64,000 nucleotides of DNA from Diphasiastrum complanatum (lineage: Eukaryota; Streptophyta; Lycopodiopsida; Lycopodiales; Lycopodiaceae). A program made the translations under genes and the position numbers. Positions 9,551 through 20,090 of this stretch are shown in pieces (within the stretch, counting starts at the first letter, position 1; each line of letters begins with the position of its first letter). Location of the stretch: positions 23,160,285-23,224,284 of the forward strand of contig CM055104.1 in NCBI GenBank assembly GCA_029204225.1, given 5' to 3'. The notes under the pieces were generated by a model. The model saw nothing but the letters and a program-made list of their open reading frames with translations, did no database searches and was not told where the DNA came from.

Positions 9551-10257
9551 TTTCTAAACAAAAGTAGCAAGATCAGCTTCACAAATTTTGCGAATAATGC
9601 GAAATATGCGACAGTCATTGTTCCACATACGTTTGTAAGGCTCACCGTTTTATCTATGCCGAAAAAAGCGACACTGACGTTCATTCTTGGTGTTTTCGCC
9701 ATACCTTATTTTGCAAAAAACCCGACCCTTTTGTTAGCACGTTTGCCATTTACTTGTCATATCCACTTGTTGTTTTCATTTTCCAAAAAATACGACACTC
9801 TTTGTGTTTGTTTCCAACTTGTTTCCAGCATATAGGAAATCTTCAAAAAACCCGACACCTTCTCTTCACGTATAATTCCCACTGTGTTTAGTGAAAATTG
9901 CGACACCAGTGTGGAATTTGTTATGTTAAGTCTACATACCATTTTTAGTAAGCAAAAAATGCGACACATGGTTTCGCGATATTCGGCCAGTTTATTTTAC
10001 CGAAGAAGCCATTTACATTTAATACTTTTAGACCTTATTTTTTAAGGACTGTACCTTCAATATTAGGAGGACACTTTTTATTAAATACTGGTCTAATCTG
10101 CCGATATATCATTAATACCCCGAACACTTCAAACACTTCTGCTTTTTGTTCATTCTCACTTTCTCTGTTTCGTTCGCAATCGTTAAGCTCCTGCTCTTCT
10201 TACGATTCAACACGCTCACGACTACCATTGCTGCTTTTGTATGCTATCATCCTCATG
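9551..10257 (+). repeat. LTR/leader region between gypsy pol end and a gag-like ORF
   Basis: Non-coding. The first 400 bp hold a degenerate series of an A-run followed by CGACAC-like words, every 50-70 bp (see separate entry). The last 150 bp before the ATG at 10258 are pyrimidine-rich, like the leader before the gag at 62440. Its place between a gypsy polyprotein stop and a gag-like frame suggests an LTR plus leader, but I cannot fix the boundaries. Confidence 0.4.
9602..9966 (+). repeat. degenerate tandem series with A-run plus CGACAC core
   Basis: Related words occur near 9608, 9668, 9722, 9790, 9850, 9900 and 9960: an A-run, then xxCGACA(C) or CCGACC. Spacing is 50-68 bp, so this looks like an old minisatellite or a set of repeated protein or RNA motifs in an LTR. 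Confidence 0.5.
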
Positions 10258-11113
10258 GTCATCGACTTTAAAACCCATCCAAAACCAGTTTTACCGGTTT
10301 TGCAACCTTTGGCCATACAAGCTAGAATTGAAGGACTTCTTCAATTCAATCCATCAGTGATTCCATCAGAGTTATGTCATGAGTTGATTCAAATTTTGAA
10401 CGAAACAGAGGATGGACAGACACATTTGCACCATCGTCCATAATTAGAAAATCATCATCACAGAAGGATTTTACTGTCACGCATTAGGCTTGCCTATAGA
10501 TGGCACTATTCCAGTTACCAAGCCTGATTACATTACCCGAAGCAGAGTTTTCCAAGAGGAAGCATATCTTGAGAAGAGGGGATATAAACTCTCTTATATC
10601 AGAGACCCCAATATCAAAAGCTTCGTCTGTTTTGCTCTTGCTTCAATTTTCCTACCTGAGCAAGAGTATACAATCTCCCATAAAAATATGGGATACCTAC
10701 TCAGAGCTCTAAGTGGAGAGCATATTGCTTTCGAACAGATTGCTTTTAAGCAATTATGTAAGTTAGCCAAAGATAAATAATTTTCCAGGCTAGGTTTGCA
10801 GTTTGGTATATTATGCATGCATGTTGGAATTTTATCCGTACAGGAAGATATCAGGATTGTGCTAGTGCTGCCAGAGTTAGCTCCATCCATCGAGGGCGAC
10901 TCTCAGATGCGGACATCAAAGGCGACTTCTACTGAACTTGCGTCCTCATCTCCAACACAGAAGAATACAAGTTCGGTGAGAATGTCATCTCCTTCATCGC
11001 AGTACAAGCCGGTCTCCAACAACAAGAAAGTTCAAGAACCAGAGGAAGAGGCAGAAGATACTGAAGTTGTTGCTGAGCAAGAACTGTTGAAAATAAAAAA
11101 TTATCTATCTTGA
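10258..11113 (+). pseudogene. gag-like region of uncertain family
   Basis: Three frames in sequence: VIDFKTHPKPVLPVLQPLAI with ELCHELIQILNETEDGQT (10258-10443), then ITRSRVFQEEAYLEKRGYKL and FLPEQEYTISHKNMGYLLRA (10490-10780), then a Ser/Glu-rich tail (10796-11113). I do not recognise a named domain. A helical N-terminal segment, a low-complexity acidic tail and a position after gypsy pol plus LTR all resemble the gag at 62.4 kb, so gag is my inference. A decayed host gene cannot be excluded. Confidence 0.4.
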
Positions 11114-11500
11114 CTTTTTGTTTTTTCACATAAATGGAAGATTCAATGGAAAATGAAAATAGCTCCTAGACACTTTTGTAGAAATATCCAAATGTACAAT
11201 TAGAAGAATTTCTTATGTAGAAAAATATTAATGTGCTCAGAATAAACTCTTTATAAGCTTTCTCCACCCACTTGAAGCTCATAGTCAATACAATGAGTGA
11301 AGATGAATGTGGTTTGCAAATTTTATGCTTTAGAAACATGAAAACTACAAATGTATATAGGCTGATATTCTAGAGAATATTCTAGCCATCCTGCGGAACA
11401 TCTTTAAAAATACAAGCAGGATAGGATTTAAACGTAGAACTTGCCCAACCATCAAGTTTAGGCTTTTATGTTATCCGTAATGGCTTAAGTTATTTAGTTC
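11114..11500. other. no gene seen
   Basis: AT-rich DNA without a supported reading frame. The segment 11369-11391 has TTCTAG/GAATATTC words resembling heat-shock elements but no other promoter features. Confidence 0.5.
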
Positions 11501-12088
11501 TAAGCTTAAATTGCCATGGGCATGACACATAGAAATGTCATTTCAAGTTATGTAAAAGTTAGTCACAAAGGCCTATTGGGGGGTTTGTCCCATAGAGCCC
11601 ATTTTGTAAGAGACCACCCACTCCCACTATAAATAAGAGTGAGGGATGGCTCATTTTGTAGGTGTTCATTTGGTGAAAATAGATTTATCTTTCTCTTGAG
11701 TCTCCTCCCTTGTGGTTTGGATCTTCATTGTTTTCTCTTTGCATTGTATTATAAATTATCTCATTGTGCAAACAGGCTAATATTAATCTAGTTTAATTTT
11801 CCCTACACTAGTAGGGAAAGCCTTAGTGGATATGTTTAGGGTTTGGTAATCTTATTCTCAGTAGGAAGTGAGAGAGAACGCGGCTGGAGTGGATCTTGCC
11901 CGAAATACTCACCCACTCACTTTAGATCTTCTCATACTTCAATCACAGGGTTAGTTGGAAGCCATAGCCATTGGATGGGAAAACCACAATGCCTAGTTGG
12001 AGCCATAACGTGTTCTAGTGGGGAGTCCACCATAGCACTCATTCATTGGAGCCATAGCCGGAGTTGAGGGATGCGAAACAGACAACAT
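11501..12088 (+). repeat. putative gypsy 5' LTR
   Basis: Non-coding segment with TATAAATA at 11628-11635, a T-rich region of transcription-start type, and a gypsy primer site at 12089 directly after it. The left edge is not defined. Shared words near 11950-12065 (repeated GGAGCCATAGCC / GGAAGCCATAGCC) suggest an internal short duplication. Confidence 0.5.
11628..11635 (+). promoter_or_regulatory. candidate LTR TATA box
   Basis: TATAAATA in a GC-richer stretch, about 450 bp upstream of a gypsy-type primer site. Confidence 0.45.
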
Positions 12089-12100
12089 TGGCACCGTTGC
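12089..12100 (+). other. gypsy-type primer-binding site
   Basis: TGGCACCGTTGC closely resembles the TGGCGCCGTTGCC start of many plant gypsy internal regions, preceded by ACATT. It supports an LTR boundary just before 12089. Confidence 0.6.
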
Positions 12101-12390
12101 TACTCTTTCCACTCTTTTCTCATGCTTTTTGCTTGATTTCTTGCTTTTGTAGTGTCAAAATTATGTTTTGTAGTGCTTTAAACTACCACGCTTCTTGAAA
12201 AAGGCCTTTGAAGGCATTTCTGATCTTCGCAATTTTTATCTTTACCAAAGTCTGATTTTTACACTACTCGTGTACTACTCGCCCAGCCTATCCTACTCAT
12301 ATTCCCTATGGCTTTCTTTGTCAGCCTTCATTGCATCTCCATTTTCCCTTGAGTTTGTTACAACCCACTTCTACTCTTGTGCCTTTGAGA

Positions 12391-12760
12391 TAAAGAGAAT
12401 GAGGACCTCAAATCTGCTCCCAAACGAGCATTGGCTGAGAAGCTGACTCGAAACCATCTTATGGCATGTTACACTCTCAGGAAATCTTGGGTTGCGTACG
12501 AGATAAATATTATAAAAGAGTCAAAGGAAGAACATAAAAGTGCAAAACTGAGCAGCGTTACAATAGTCGGTGATAGAAGGTTCCTACTTAGGAAAAAGTA
12601 TGATCTGTAATGGACAGAGTATCCATCATTTGTATTTGTAGTCGAGGAGCTACATCGTTTTCTCAAAGAGTATGTATTTTGCTTTAGAGGCAAACATGAA
12701 TCACACTCCATGCTATAGTTTCTGGTGTTTATGTTATCTCCTTCCATGATACCATATTTT
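12391..12760 (+). pseudogene. decayed gag-like frame after the gypsy primer site
   Basis: One frame gives KRALAEKLTRNHLMACYTLR, then KLSSVTIVGDRRFLLRKKYD, a stop, then FVFVVEELHRFLKEYVFCFR. It looks like a real protein of charged amphipathic helices with two stops, starting 300 bp downstream of a primer site, hence gag-like. I do not recognise the family. Confidence 0.4.
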
Positions 12761-13263
12761 TTTGCACCAACCCACTCACGCAACAGATCTACACGGTGCT
12801 CTTTTGCTCAAGAACAATACTCAGAACCAGGTTTGCTCATCCAAGTCTGATTTTCTACCCTGTTGGATGGTTTTTTCGCATTAGACCCACTCGCCCAGCC
12901 AAAAACGTAGCTCATTTGGAGCAGATCTACACGTCAGACAGCAGGGATCAGCTGCTGCTATGTTTCAGTCAGTTTTTGCCAAGGAATGAGTCGCACATAA
13001 GGTATCTGAGCTCTAGTGAATACTTTGTCAGGTGTGAGACTAGTGTATCAGAACCACCTTCAGAAGCGTCTCCTTTTAATCTGAACATGCGTTCCAAGGG
13101 TTTTTTTTTGTGGATGTTCCTTTTAATCAGGTGCTAAGACACGAGCCAAGGTCACACAAAGCTTAAAAGTTTCTGAAGTGACCTGTATTTGAGATTTGCT
13201 TTTGGTAAATTCACTAAGGACCCATTTGGAGGAGCTGTAAGCTTCTAGATCAGCAATGCATTT
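12761..13263. other. unassigned DNA
   Basis: A 113-codon plus frame (12796-13137) has no recognisable motif and I treat it as chance. The sequence up to 13263 separates the gag-like region from a truncated copia RT on the minus strand. Confidence 0.4.
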
Positions 13264-14137
13264 CTTTCGGGCCAGCAAAGGCACCAACAAACCTATAATA
13301 AAGTGAATGATCATACTCACTCATAACAAAGCCTTGAGAGAGTAAAAAAGTGTTAATCTTAGCATACCAACTCCTTGGCGCTTGCTTAAAGCCATACAAA
13401 GTCTTTTGTAGAAGACACACATGATTTGGCTTTGTTGATGAAATGTAGCTCTCGGCTTGCTCCATATACACTTCCTCCTCAAGATCACCATTCAAGAATG
13501 CATTTGAAATGTCCATTTTCCATAGATCCCATCCATAAAGTGTAGCAAGTAAAATGATGACTCGAATTCTTACCATCTTTGCCACGGGTGCAAAGGTCTC
13601 ATCATAGTCAATCCCTTGTTGTTGAGCATATCCTTTTGCCACTAACCTTGCTTTGTACTTGTTGATAGATTCATCTTGGTTTGTCTTCACCTTGAAGATC
13701 CATTTGCATCCAATAGCTTTCTTGTCCTTAGGCAACTCCACCAATCTCCATGTTCCATTCTTCATAAGAGCTTGATACTCAAGATCCATTGCTCGGATCC
13801 ACTCCTCTTTTTTCTTTGCTTGATCTACACTTGTAGGCTCATCCAAAGAGTTTAGGAAAGCAACATAATTTCCAGAAATTACGTGCTTATCCTTTTGATC
13901 ATATGTGAGCCTTGAAGGTACTTGTATTTCACTTGATGTTCTCCTTGGCTTTTGACTTGATGAAGGTCCATCATCATCACCATCCAAAGTAGGATCCTTT
14001 TCATTAACATCAAGAATGTTAGATCCATCCACACTACCATCAATCATGCTTGAAGACACTTTTGGAATGTTCCCAAACATCAAACAAGGTTTTTCCACTT
14101 GAGCTGCACGTCGATATGAGCTATCAAACATGTACAT
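13264..14137 (-). pseudogene. copia reverse transcriptase N-terminal part
   Basis: About 290 codons on the minus strand. A linker is followed by the RVT_2 signature: EEWIRAMDLEYQALMKNGTW, AIGCKWIFKVKTNQDESINK, YKARLVAKGYAQQQGIDYDE, WKMDISNAFLNGDLEEEVYM and LLQKTLYGFKQAPRSWYAKI. It ends at EYDHSLYYRFVG, just before the catalytic YVDD, so the active centre is missing. Sequence left of 13264 is unrelated. The frame itself is open, so truncation rather than point decay killed it. Confidence 0.92.
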
Positions 14138-14580
14138 TCATATAGTGAGGTGAGTAAAGCCCAACAAAAATACCTCTTCTTGAAGATGGATCCTCCTTGG
14201 TCCTATCATCAAGAGTAATGTTGACATAGCATGTGCATCCAAAGGTTCTTAGAAAGTTGACACCCGGCCTCCTCTTGAATAGCATCTCAAAAGGTGTCCT
14301 TCCATCCAAAATAGCAGTCGGCCACCTACTGCACAAGAAATTGGCACACAACAAAGCTTGATCACAAAATGGTTTGTCAAGATTAGCACTTAACCTCATA
14401 GCTTTAACACTTTCACATAAAGTCCTATTCTTTCTTTCAACCACTCCATTTTCCTGTGGGGTCCTTGATGTTGTATACTCCCTCTTGATCCCATGCTCAT
14501 TACAAAAGGCCTTGAACTTGGTAGAATGTACTCCCCACCATTGTCACTCCTTAAGCACTTGATCTTTGTGGAAAATTGGT
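14124..14580 (-). pseudogene. copia integrase C-terminal part
   Basis: The minus frame begins near 14560 with a decayed CLRSDNGGEY-type stretch, then RKNRTLCESVKAMRLSANLD, FEMLFKRRPGVNFLRTFGCT, and RRGIFVGLYSP. Those are the third catalytic region and the copia C-terminal segment. Frameshifts separate it from the core at 14582-14830 and from the RT. Confidence 0.88.
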
Positions 14581-14581
14581 T

Positions 14582-15250
14582 TTACCTTGCATTCTTAAAC
14601 TTGATAAAGACATCATACACTTCATCCTTGCTCTTTAGTAGATAGATCCAACAAAATCTACTAAAATCATCAATGAATGTTACATACATCTTAGCTCCAC
14701 TATTGCTAATTATAGTAAATCCATGAATATCTGAATGTACAAGTTGAAAAGGCTTTGTAGATCTAGAAATAGATCTAGTATAAGGTAGTCTATGTGACAG
14801 CACAAGACTCATCAACATGCTTGACATCACTTAAGGAACTTGGAAGACCAATCACAACCTTCTTCCTTGCCATTACCTCCAATGACTTGAAGTTGAGGTG
14901 TCCCATCCTTTTGTGCCAAACCTCTTGAATAGAAATAACTTGGTTAGCAATAACACAAGCATCTAGTTTGAACAACTTCCCTTGCCTTTTACCTTTTTCA
15001 ATCAAGACATCCTTCCTTTTGATCAAACAAGCATCTCCATCAGACTCCACCTTGAGGCCTTTACTTAGCATTTGACTCACACTAAGCAAATTCTTGGTAA
15101 TAGATGGAATAAACAAGACATCCTCCAAATGAACATTCCTATTTGTAGAGAGAGAAATAGGAATTGTGCCAATCCCTTTGATTGCACACTCACCATCATT
15201 GGTCGTGTAGATCACCCTCTTGTCATCTCCATATGCCAACAAAAAAGTGG
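14582..15250 (-). pseudogene. copia protease tail, GAG-pre-integrase and integrase core
   Basis: From 15242 leftwards: LAYGDDKRVIYTTNDGECAI, HLEDVLFIPSITKNLLSVSQ, then the zinc finger WHKRMGHLNFKSLEVM with ESCA (CxxC part decayed), then FQLVHSDIHGF (first Asp) and YVTFIDDFSRFCWIYLLKSK. A frame change near 14800 splits it. The upstream end abuts an LTR at 15251. The same block recurs at 27.6-28.3 kb. Confidence 0.9.
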
Positions 15251-15968
15251 TGTGAAGTTTTTAGCACATGTGAACTTCACCACACACCCTACAGGATCTT
15301 ACTGAGGTGTTGTGATTGCACAAGATTGATCAGAGAACAGTATACTTGAAAAATCTATGACAAGAGCACAATGGCATACATCAGATAAAAAAATCTAGCT
15401 TCTCACTATGAGAAGTGAATGTTAGAAATAATTCTAAGTGCTCAGTATGGGAAAAACAGCCTGCTCTCGAGTAGAGAGAGAAAATCAATGATTTAAAACT
15501 CGGATAGAGAGAGAATGAGTCCAAAACACCAAAATCTCATTATTCAGAATATGGCAAAACATGCCAAGCTTTCCCTACATGAGAGAGACTCAAATTCCTA
15601 CAGTGGAGTTGCATGGAATGTCCACTTAACTAAACTAATTCACCTACCAGAGATCCACATGTGTAACTGCATGCATGGATGTTGCATGTATAGCATGTCA
15701 GTTCATAAAACTGCCTAGACATGTGTAGATCACAGAAACCACTTTGCATGTTGCATGCACTGATTGCATGTGGCTTGCATGCATATAGTATGACATCGCA
15801 TGCTATCTAAACTTCTGCATGTCATCAAAATTGAATCTATCTGGCTCAAATCCGACCTATACTAGAAGGTTCACATACCTTTTATGTACAGCATGAAATT
15901 TAGTGGAAATAACCATGGACATGGCTCCAAACTCGAGATAGGAAGATAATATTTTAATAATCTTCACA
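15251..15968 (-). repeat. copia LTR, 718 bp, copy 1
   Basis: In minus orientation it begins TGTGAAGATTATTAAAA and ends GCTAAAAACTTCACA. It is matched along its whole length by 28281-29010 (730 bp), the main difference being a 12-bp gap. The polypurine tract AAGGAGGAG sits just inside at 15969-15980, making this the 3' LTR of the minus-strand deleted element at 15983-16424. Confidence 0.85.
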
Positions 15969-15980
15969 CTCCTCCTTAAG
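15969..15980 (-). other. polypurine tract
   Basis: Minus strand CTTAAGGAGGAG immediately before the LTR start TGTGAAGA, the usual plus-strand priming site of copia elements. Confidence 0.75.
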
Positions 15981-15982
15981 AT

Positions 15983-16424
15983 TTATGTTCCTATCAACAT
16001 AGACTTTGAAATTAGGCCAAGGTTAGACCTCATCTTGATAAAGACATTCTGGAGTAGTGGCTTGGTGAGAAGATCTGCAACATAATTTGTAGAATCAGTA
16101 TGCTCCAGTGAGATCTCTCTCCCAATGAATTTTTCTCTTACAAAATGATGAGCTACTTCAATGTGTTTGTTCCTTGCATGGAAAATTGGGATATTTGCAA
16201 GAGCTTGAGCAGAAATGTTGTCATTCTTGATAATTGAAAGATCTTCTCTCGCACTTCATATAATGTGCTCAAGATGTCTCAGACTTCCTTCGATGTCTAA
16301 GCTTCAGACACATGGCCGATTTGCATGTCCGAGATGTTGAGGATGATCAGCGCAAATGCTGTGCCATTCGAGTTCTCATCTTACATTTCCACAGATGGTA
16401 ACTGGCTCCATCAAGCTTGTCCAT
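15983..16424 (-). pseudogene. copia gag N-terminus fused to RNase H tail, copy 1
   Basis: Starts at an ATG at 16424 (MDKLDGASYHLW in the sister copy) and passes within about 60 codons into DNISAQALANIPIFHARNKH, then HHFVREKFIGREISLEHTDS and ADLLTKPL, the C-terminal end of copia RNase H, stopping at 15983. Everything between gag N-terminus and RNase H end is missing. Copy 1 has lost a further 98 bp of gag compared with the copy at 29025-29557. Confidence 0.85.
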
Positions 16425-16598
16425 GATAGGACTGGCTTTTCCTTGGGAATGCAAGAAACAATTATCTTATCAGCTAGTAGGATCAGGTTCTGTAGGAAGC
16501 TTATCAAGCTATAGAAATAGCTCTGACATAAAACCACTTAAGAAATCAGATGAATTCTGATATTAAAGCTCTAAATAATCAGAGAATAGTAACTTGTC

Positions 16599-16610
16599 AC
16601 TTTGATACCA
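16599..16610 (-). other. putative primer-binding site, copy 1
   Basis: Minus strand TGGTATCAAAGT resembles TGGTATCAGAGC. It lies upstream of the gag start at 16424. A second GATACCATG word occurs 20 bp further out, so the exact LTR border is uncertain. Confidence 0.5.
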
Positions 16611-17032
16611 TGTTGGGGAAGTCTGATACCATGTCGAGGAAGTGTGAGAAGTTCTCTCGGTGCGTGCACTATTGGTAACAATAGGCGAACACAATAATGA
16701 AGTTAGTTTAGAGCTGGGTGCGCGGTGATAGCAAAAGCTCTTAAGAGCAGACAATCAGACAAAGCAATCAAAAGGTCAAACAGAGAGCGAAAAGCATTAC
16801 AAATATTGACAGGACCTGAATGCAGAACTAAATGACATTTTATTCAGATTGATTGTAATGAAATACAAGTCAGTGATGCAGGTGAGCATAAGACAATAGT
16901 GGGAGAAACCACATGCTCACAAAGCGAACTACAAACTGTAAAAGATATGAGCTTATTACTAACGATATGTTTGAAGAAGAAAATCAATGCATGAAAGCAG
17001 CAACTGTGTCTATCTCATCGGATTCAATAATT
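16611..17032 (-). repeat. upstream LTR-like flank of the duplicated block, copy 1
   Basis: Non-coding, nearly identical to 29744-30165. It occupies the place of a 5' LTR in minus orientation but does not match the 3' LTR at 15251-15968, so it is either a different LTR or unrelated flanking DNA carried with the block. Confidence 0.45.
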
Positions 17033-17400
17033 TGTATTTTTGATAATTGATCAAATTACATGCTTGTTAAATGATCTAAGTGCTATTTACATTTATGCAG
17101 ATAAGTGTACAAGAGATGGCATGGAGCCGTGGTGCCATCAGGGAGAAGGTCGTGGCTGCTGTCATTGTCAAGTTGGTTACGTAGTATAGAGGATGAGTGT
17201 GAGGAGTTCGATGAGTCGCGCTTCCCCAATATGTTGTCCAGGTTGGGTTTACCTGATAGTTCGTCCAACTCCGATATGTCGGCCATCTTCACTTACTCAT
17301 CTTTAGTAGTTGAGCTGCACGACAATGCAAGCAAATATGCGACAATGAATGGAACTAGATTAGCATGGGATTTAGGAGAGTAGAGGAGATAAATACAACA
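17033..17400 (+). other. unassigned segment with a 92-codon ORF
   Basis: Between the duplicated block and a truncated LTR. A plus frame at 17105-17383 (SIEDECEEFDESRFPNMLSR, then SDMSAIFTYSSLVVELHDNA) follows an acceptor-like TTTATGCAG at 17091-17099, so an exon remnant of a host gene or transposon is possible. No family is recognised and the reverse frame is almost as open, so confidence is low. Confidence 0.25.
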
Positions 17401-17952
17401 GATTATATATCATTCATGGGGCTATTTAGGCTTGTTTGGTCATAATTCCTAATTATAGGACCAAATTCCTTAAATCATGGAGGTGGATAGCCAACCTAGC
17501 CACCAAACTCTAGAGGTAAGATTGACAAATTAGGGCAAAAATGGTCAATCATCTTCCTTATTACATGATGGATTTTCACCTAAATTTGAGATGGGGAAGA
17601 GCTTTTGTATATAATATTCACCATTCCATGGTGAGGAGATAGAATTATTGGAGCACATTGGCAATCTTGAGGTTTTCACACATTTGTCTTGAACTTTTGT
17701 GAATGCTTTGGTATTAAAACTTGATTCCACTTAATCTCCGATAATAGGCTGTACTGGAGTCCACACATGCATGGGGTTAGAATTCAATGTTTGATCAATG
17801 CTTTTGATTGAGCTCTTGATTGTGGGTCCAATATTCCTTTTCTAGACCAAGATTTGTGACTAGTTTTGGAATAGATTGGTGTATCAATAAATCAATCACT
17901 CTTGGAGCCTTATATAGGTTCCTTTATGGTCATTTGTACTGTACTTTCAACA
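17401..17952 (+). repeat. 5' LTR, truncated
   Basis: Corresponds to about 20680-21223. Shared words include TAGGCTTGTTTGGTCATAAT and TGGGGAAGAGCTTTTGTATA. It ends TTCAACA next to the primer site. Confidence 0.8.
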
Positions 17953-17964
17953 TGTATCAAAGCC
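17953..17964 (+). other. primer-binding site
   Basis: TGTATCAAAGCC, close to TGGTATCAAAGCC/TGGTATCAGAGCC, directly after the 5' LTR end. Confidence 0.6.
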
Positions 17965-19099
17965 AAGTACAAGATGATAATCATTGATCAAAGGACAATC
18001 CATTTTAGCAAGTTGTTGCTAAAAAGCTAGTCTTGAGAGGGGCCAGTTCAAGTCTTAGGTTGAAGATTTGGGATCCAAACTTGGTGAGGGTTAGTAGCTG
18101 TACTTCCCACACGTGTGGGAACATCTTTACCAGCTTTTAACTTCAAATATTCACAAGAGCCAAGCAATTTGATTTTGTGTTATCTTGATGAGTTTTTTGA
18201 TGCTAAACCTAGGAAAAACATCAAAGTATGTTCGCCATCAATTAGATTTGGCTTGGTGTCATGAGATCTAATTATTTGAGACTGAGTTCAAGCCCTTTAG
18301 ATGTGTTTTATAGGTCTTGAAGAACCATAAAGAAGAGGAAGAGAGATTTAGACATGTTTTTCTCCAAAAACTGCAGAAATTGACTTGATTTGATAGTTCT
18401 TTGATAGAATATCATCTTATCTCCATTCTATCTTTGTAAGGGAGTGTGAGTGCTGTGACTATAAGTCCAAAGAGATGTCTAGAATTCAAATTTGAGATAA
18501 TCAAGACAAGTAAAACCTTTGTGAGTTCCTAGATTCAAATCACTTCCAATTTTATTGAGCATTGTTTTGTAGAATCCTTCCTAAGTGTTCTTTTAAATCA
18601 AGATCATGGGGATCTTGCCACTTGTCTCCTTGTGAAAATCAATTGAGTTGCTAGTGACAAATTTTGGAAAATAGCTGAGGGAGGGTTGAGAAGTTCAATC
18701 TACTTTGTGTTTATTGAATTTCTCAAGAGTAGTCAATAGAGTGAAAATTTGTCAAGTAGTCTAGTTCAAATCTCTTTTGATCCTTACCAGCTCTCAAGGA
18801 GAGAGTGAAATAGACCTAAGTGAGTCTAGAAGTAGTGTTTGAATTTGAGAAAGTTGATTTTTAGCTAGAGCTTCAGTGCTCTATTCTTGGTGAATTAGGC
18901 AAGACAATTTTCCAAGCATTATTGATATTGGTGAGGAGAGTGAAATAGATATCGGATCAAGAAGTTTGTGGATCTTGATATAACTTTGTGTGATTCACTA
19001 TGAGGTTGCAAACACCTTGGTTTTCACGTCTAAACACAACTCACATGTGTGTACTTTGTGTACCACATTATTTCTCCATCGAAGCTAGTGGAAGGATGA
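17965..19099 (+). other. leader and decayed internal region, no clear coding
   Basis: No recognisable gag in this 1.1 kb. It contains a perfect 16-bp palindrome around CACGTG at 18105-18120. Numerous GTG/TTG-rich stretches give only short frames. Confidence 0.5.
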
Positions 19100-20090
19100 T
19101 TGTTTAAGCTGGAAGGTAATGTTGCTTTTGAGAGTGTGAACTTGGCAAAGGAGGAGATCAGTCAAGTAAAGACCTTGTCAAAGTGTGATCTTGCTAGAAT
19201 TGAGGAGGAACATCAAATAGAAGAAGATCTTGTGGATCAGCCTCAAAATCCGAGAGCTCCAAAGAGGTCCTCAATGACAAAGGTTGAGTCATCAATTGCA
19301 TGCAAATTTTCCTCTCAAGTGTGCATCTTGGAAGGGTGGAGAGCATTGGAGATGATACAATCTTTGATTTGTTCATAGATAGTAGACATGAAGTGAATTG
19401 TCTCTTATCTTTAATATTGATGATGTTTAGTACTTTATGTAGATATGAAAAGACAATGAAGTTGAATGCTTTCCAACCTACATTTGTTGTTGATTTCATT
19501 GGATAACTGTTTGTGTAATAGTTTGGAAAGTGGTGTCATAAAAGAAAAACATCATTCAATGAAATGTACTTGAGATTCTTTGAGTCTACATGCTTTGTGC
19601 ATGATCATTCCAATGTAAGGACCAAAGATTATCCTACTTCAATGATAGGAATAATGGTAGTGTTTTGCTCTTCAAGTAGAGATTGTAGAATCTACATGTT
19701 TTCCACCAAAGAAGTTTTCAATGGTGGAAATGCCATCTTTTATGAGTGTAAGACCAACAAACTTGAAGAAGCACCTTTGGATCATCACCTTATTCAACTC
19801 AATATTGATGGAGAGGAGCCGAGTCAAGTGCAAGGAAAAAGTGAAGGCCCGAGAACTCCAAGGAGAGGATTCAAAGTCCAAGTTGGAGATAGCAAGGCTC
19901 AAGTTCATTGGTAAAGGAAGCAAAGATGAGGAGATTGACATCTCTCATGAATTCATCAATCCATTTGGTGTTGCTCTATGTGAGCAAAGGTTCTTCAAGG
20001 CAAGGATTGGCATAATCATGGAGAGATCATCAAGAATGAAGGTAGAGCCAAGTTCTTGGCATACTCCTTCTTTACTTTCTTAAATCCATT
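19100..20090 (+). pseudogene. decayed copia integrase C-terminus and linker
   Basis: The clear piece is at about 19575-19760: STCFVHDHSNVRTKDYPTSM, then CRIYMFSTKEVFNGGNAIFY, which matches the copia segment after the integrase core (CFVHD...GIFVGYSS...YRIY...). Either side are short charged frames (19100-19378; 19721-20083) interrupted by stops, probably the linker before RT. RT itself is not recognisable. Confidence 0.65.

Larger units (their letters stand above)
14571..17032. repeat. chimeric 2.5-kb block, copy 1
   Basis: The order copia IN/pre-IN piece, LTR, polypurine tract, gag-RNase H fusion, primer-like site and flank is repeated with the same junctions at 27588-30165. On the left, copy 1 continues into the rest of the copia pol and copy 2 does not. 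Confidence 0.85.

Noticed and set aside
12469-12783. 104-codon minus-strand ORF
   Set aside because: Reverse shadow of a better plus-strand gag-like frame; no motif.
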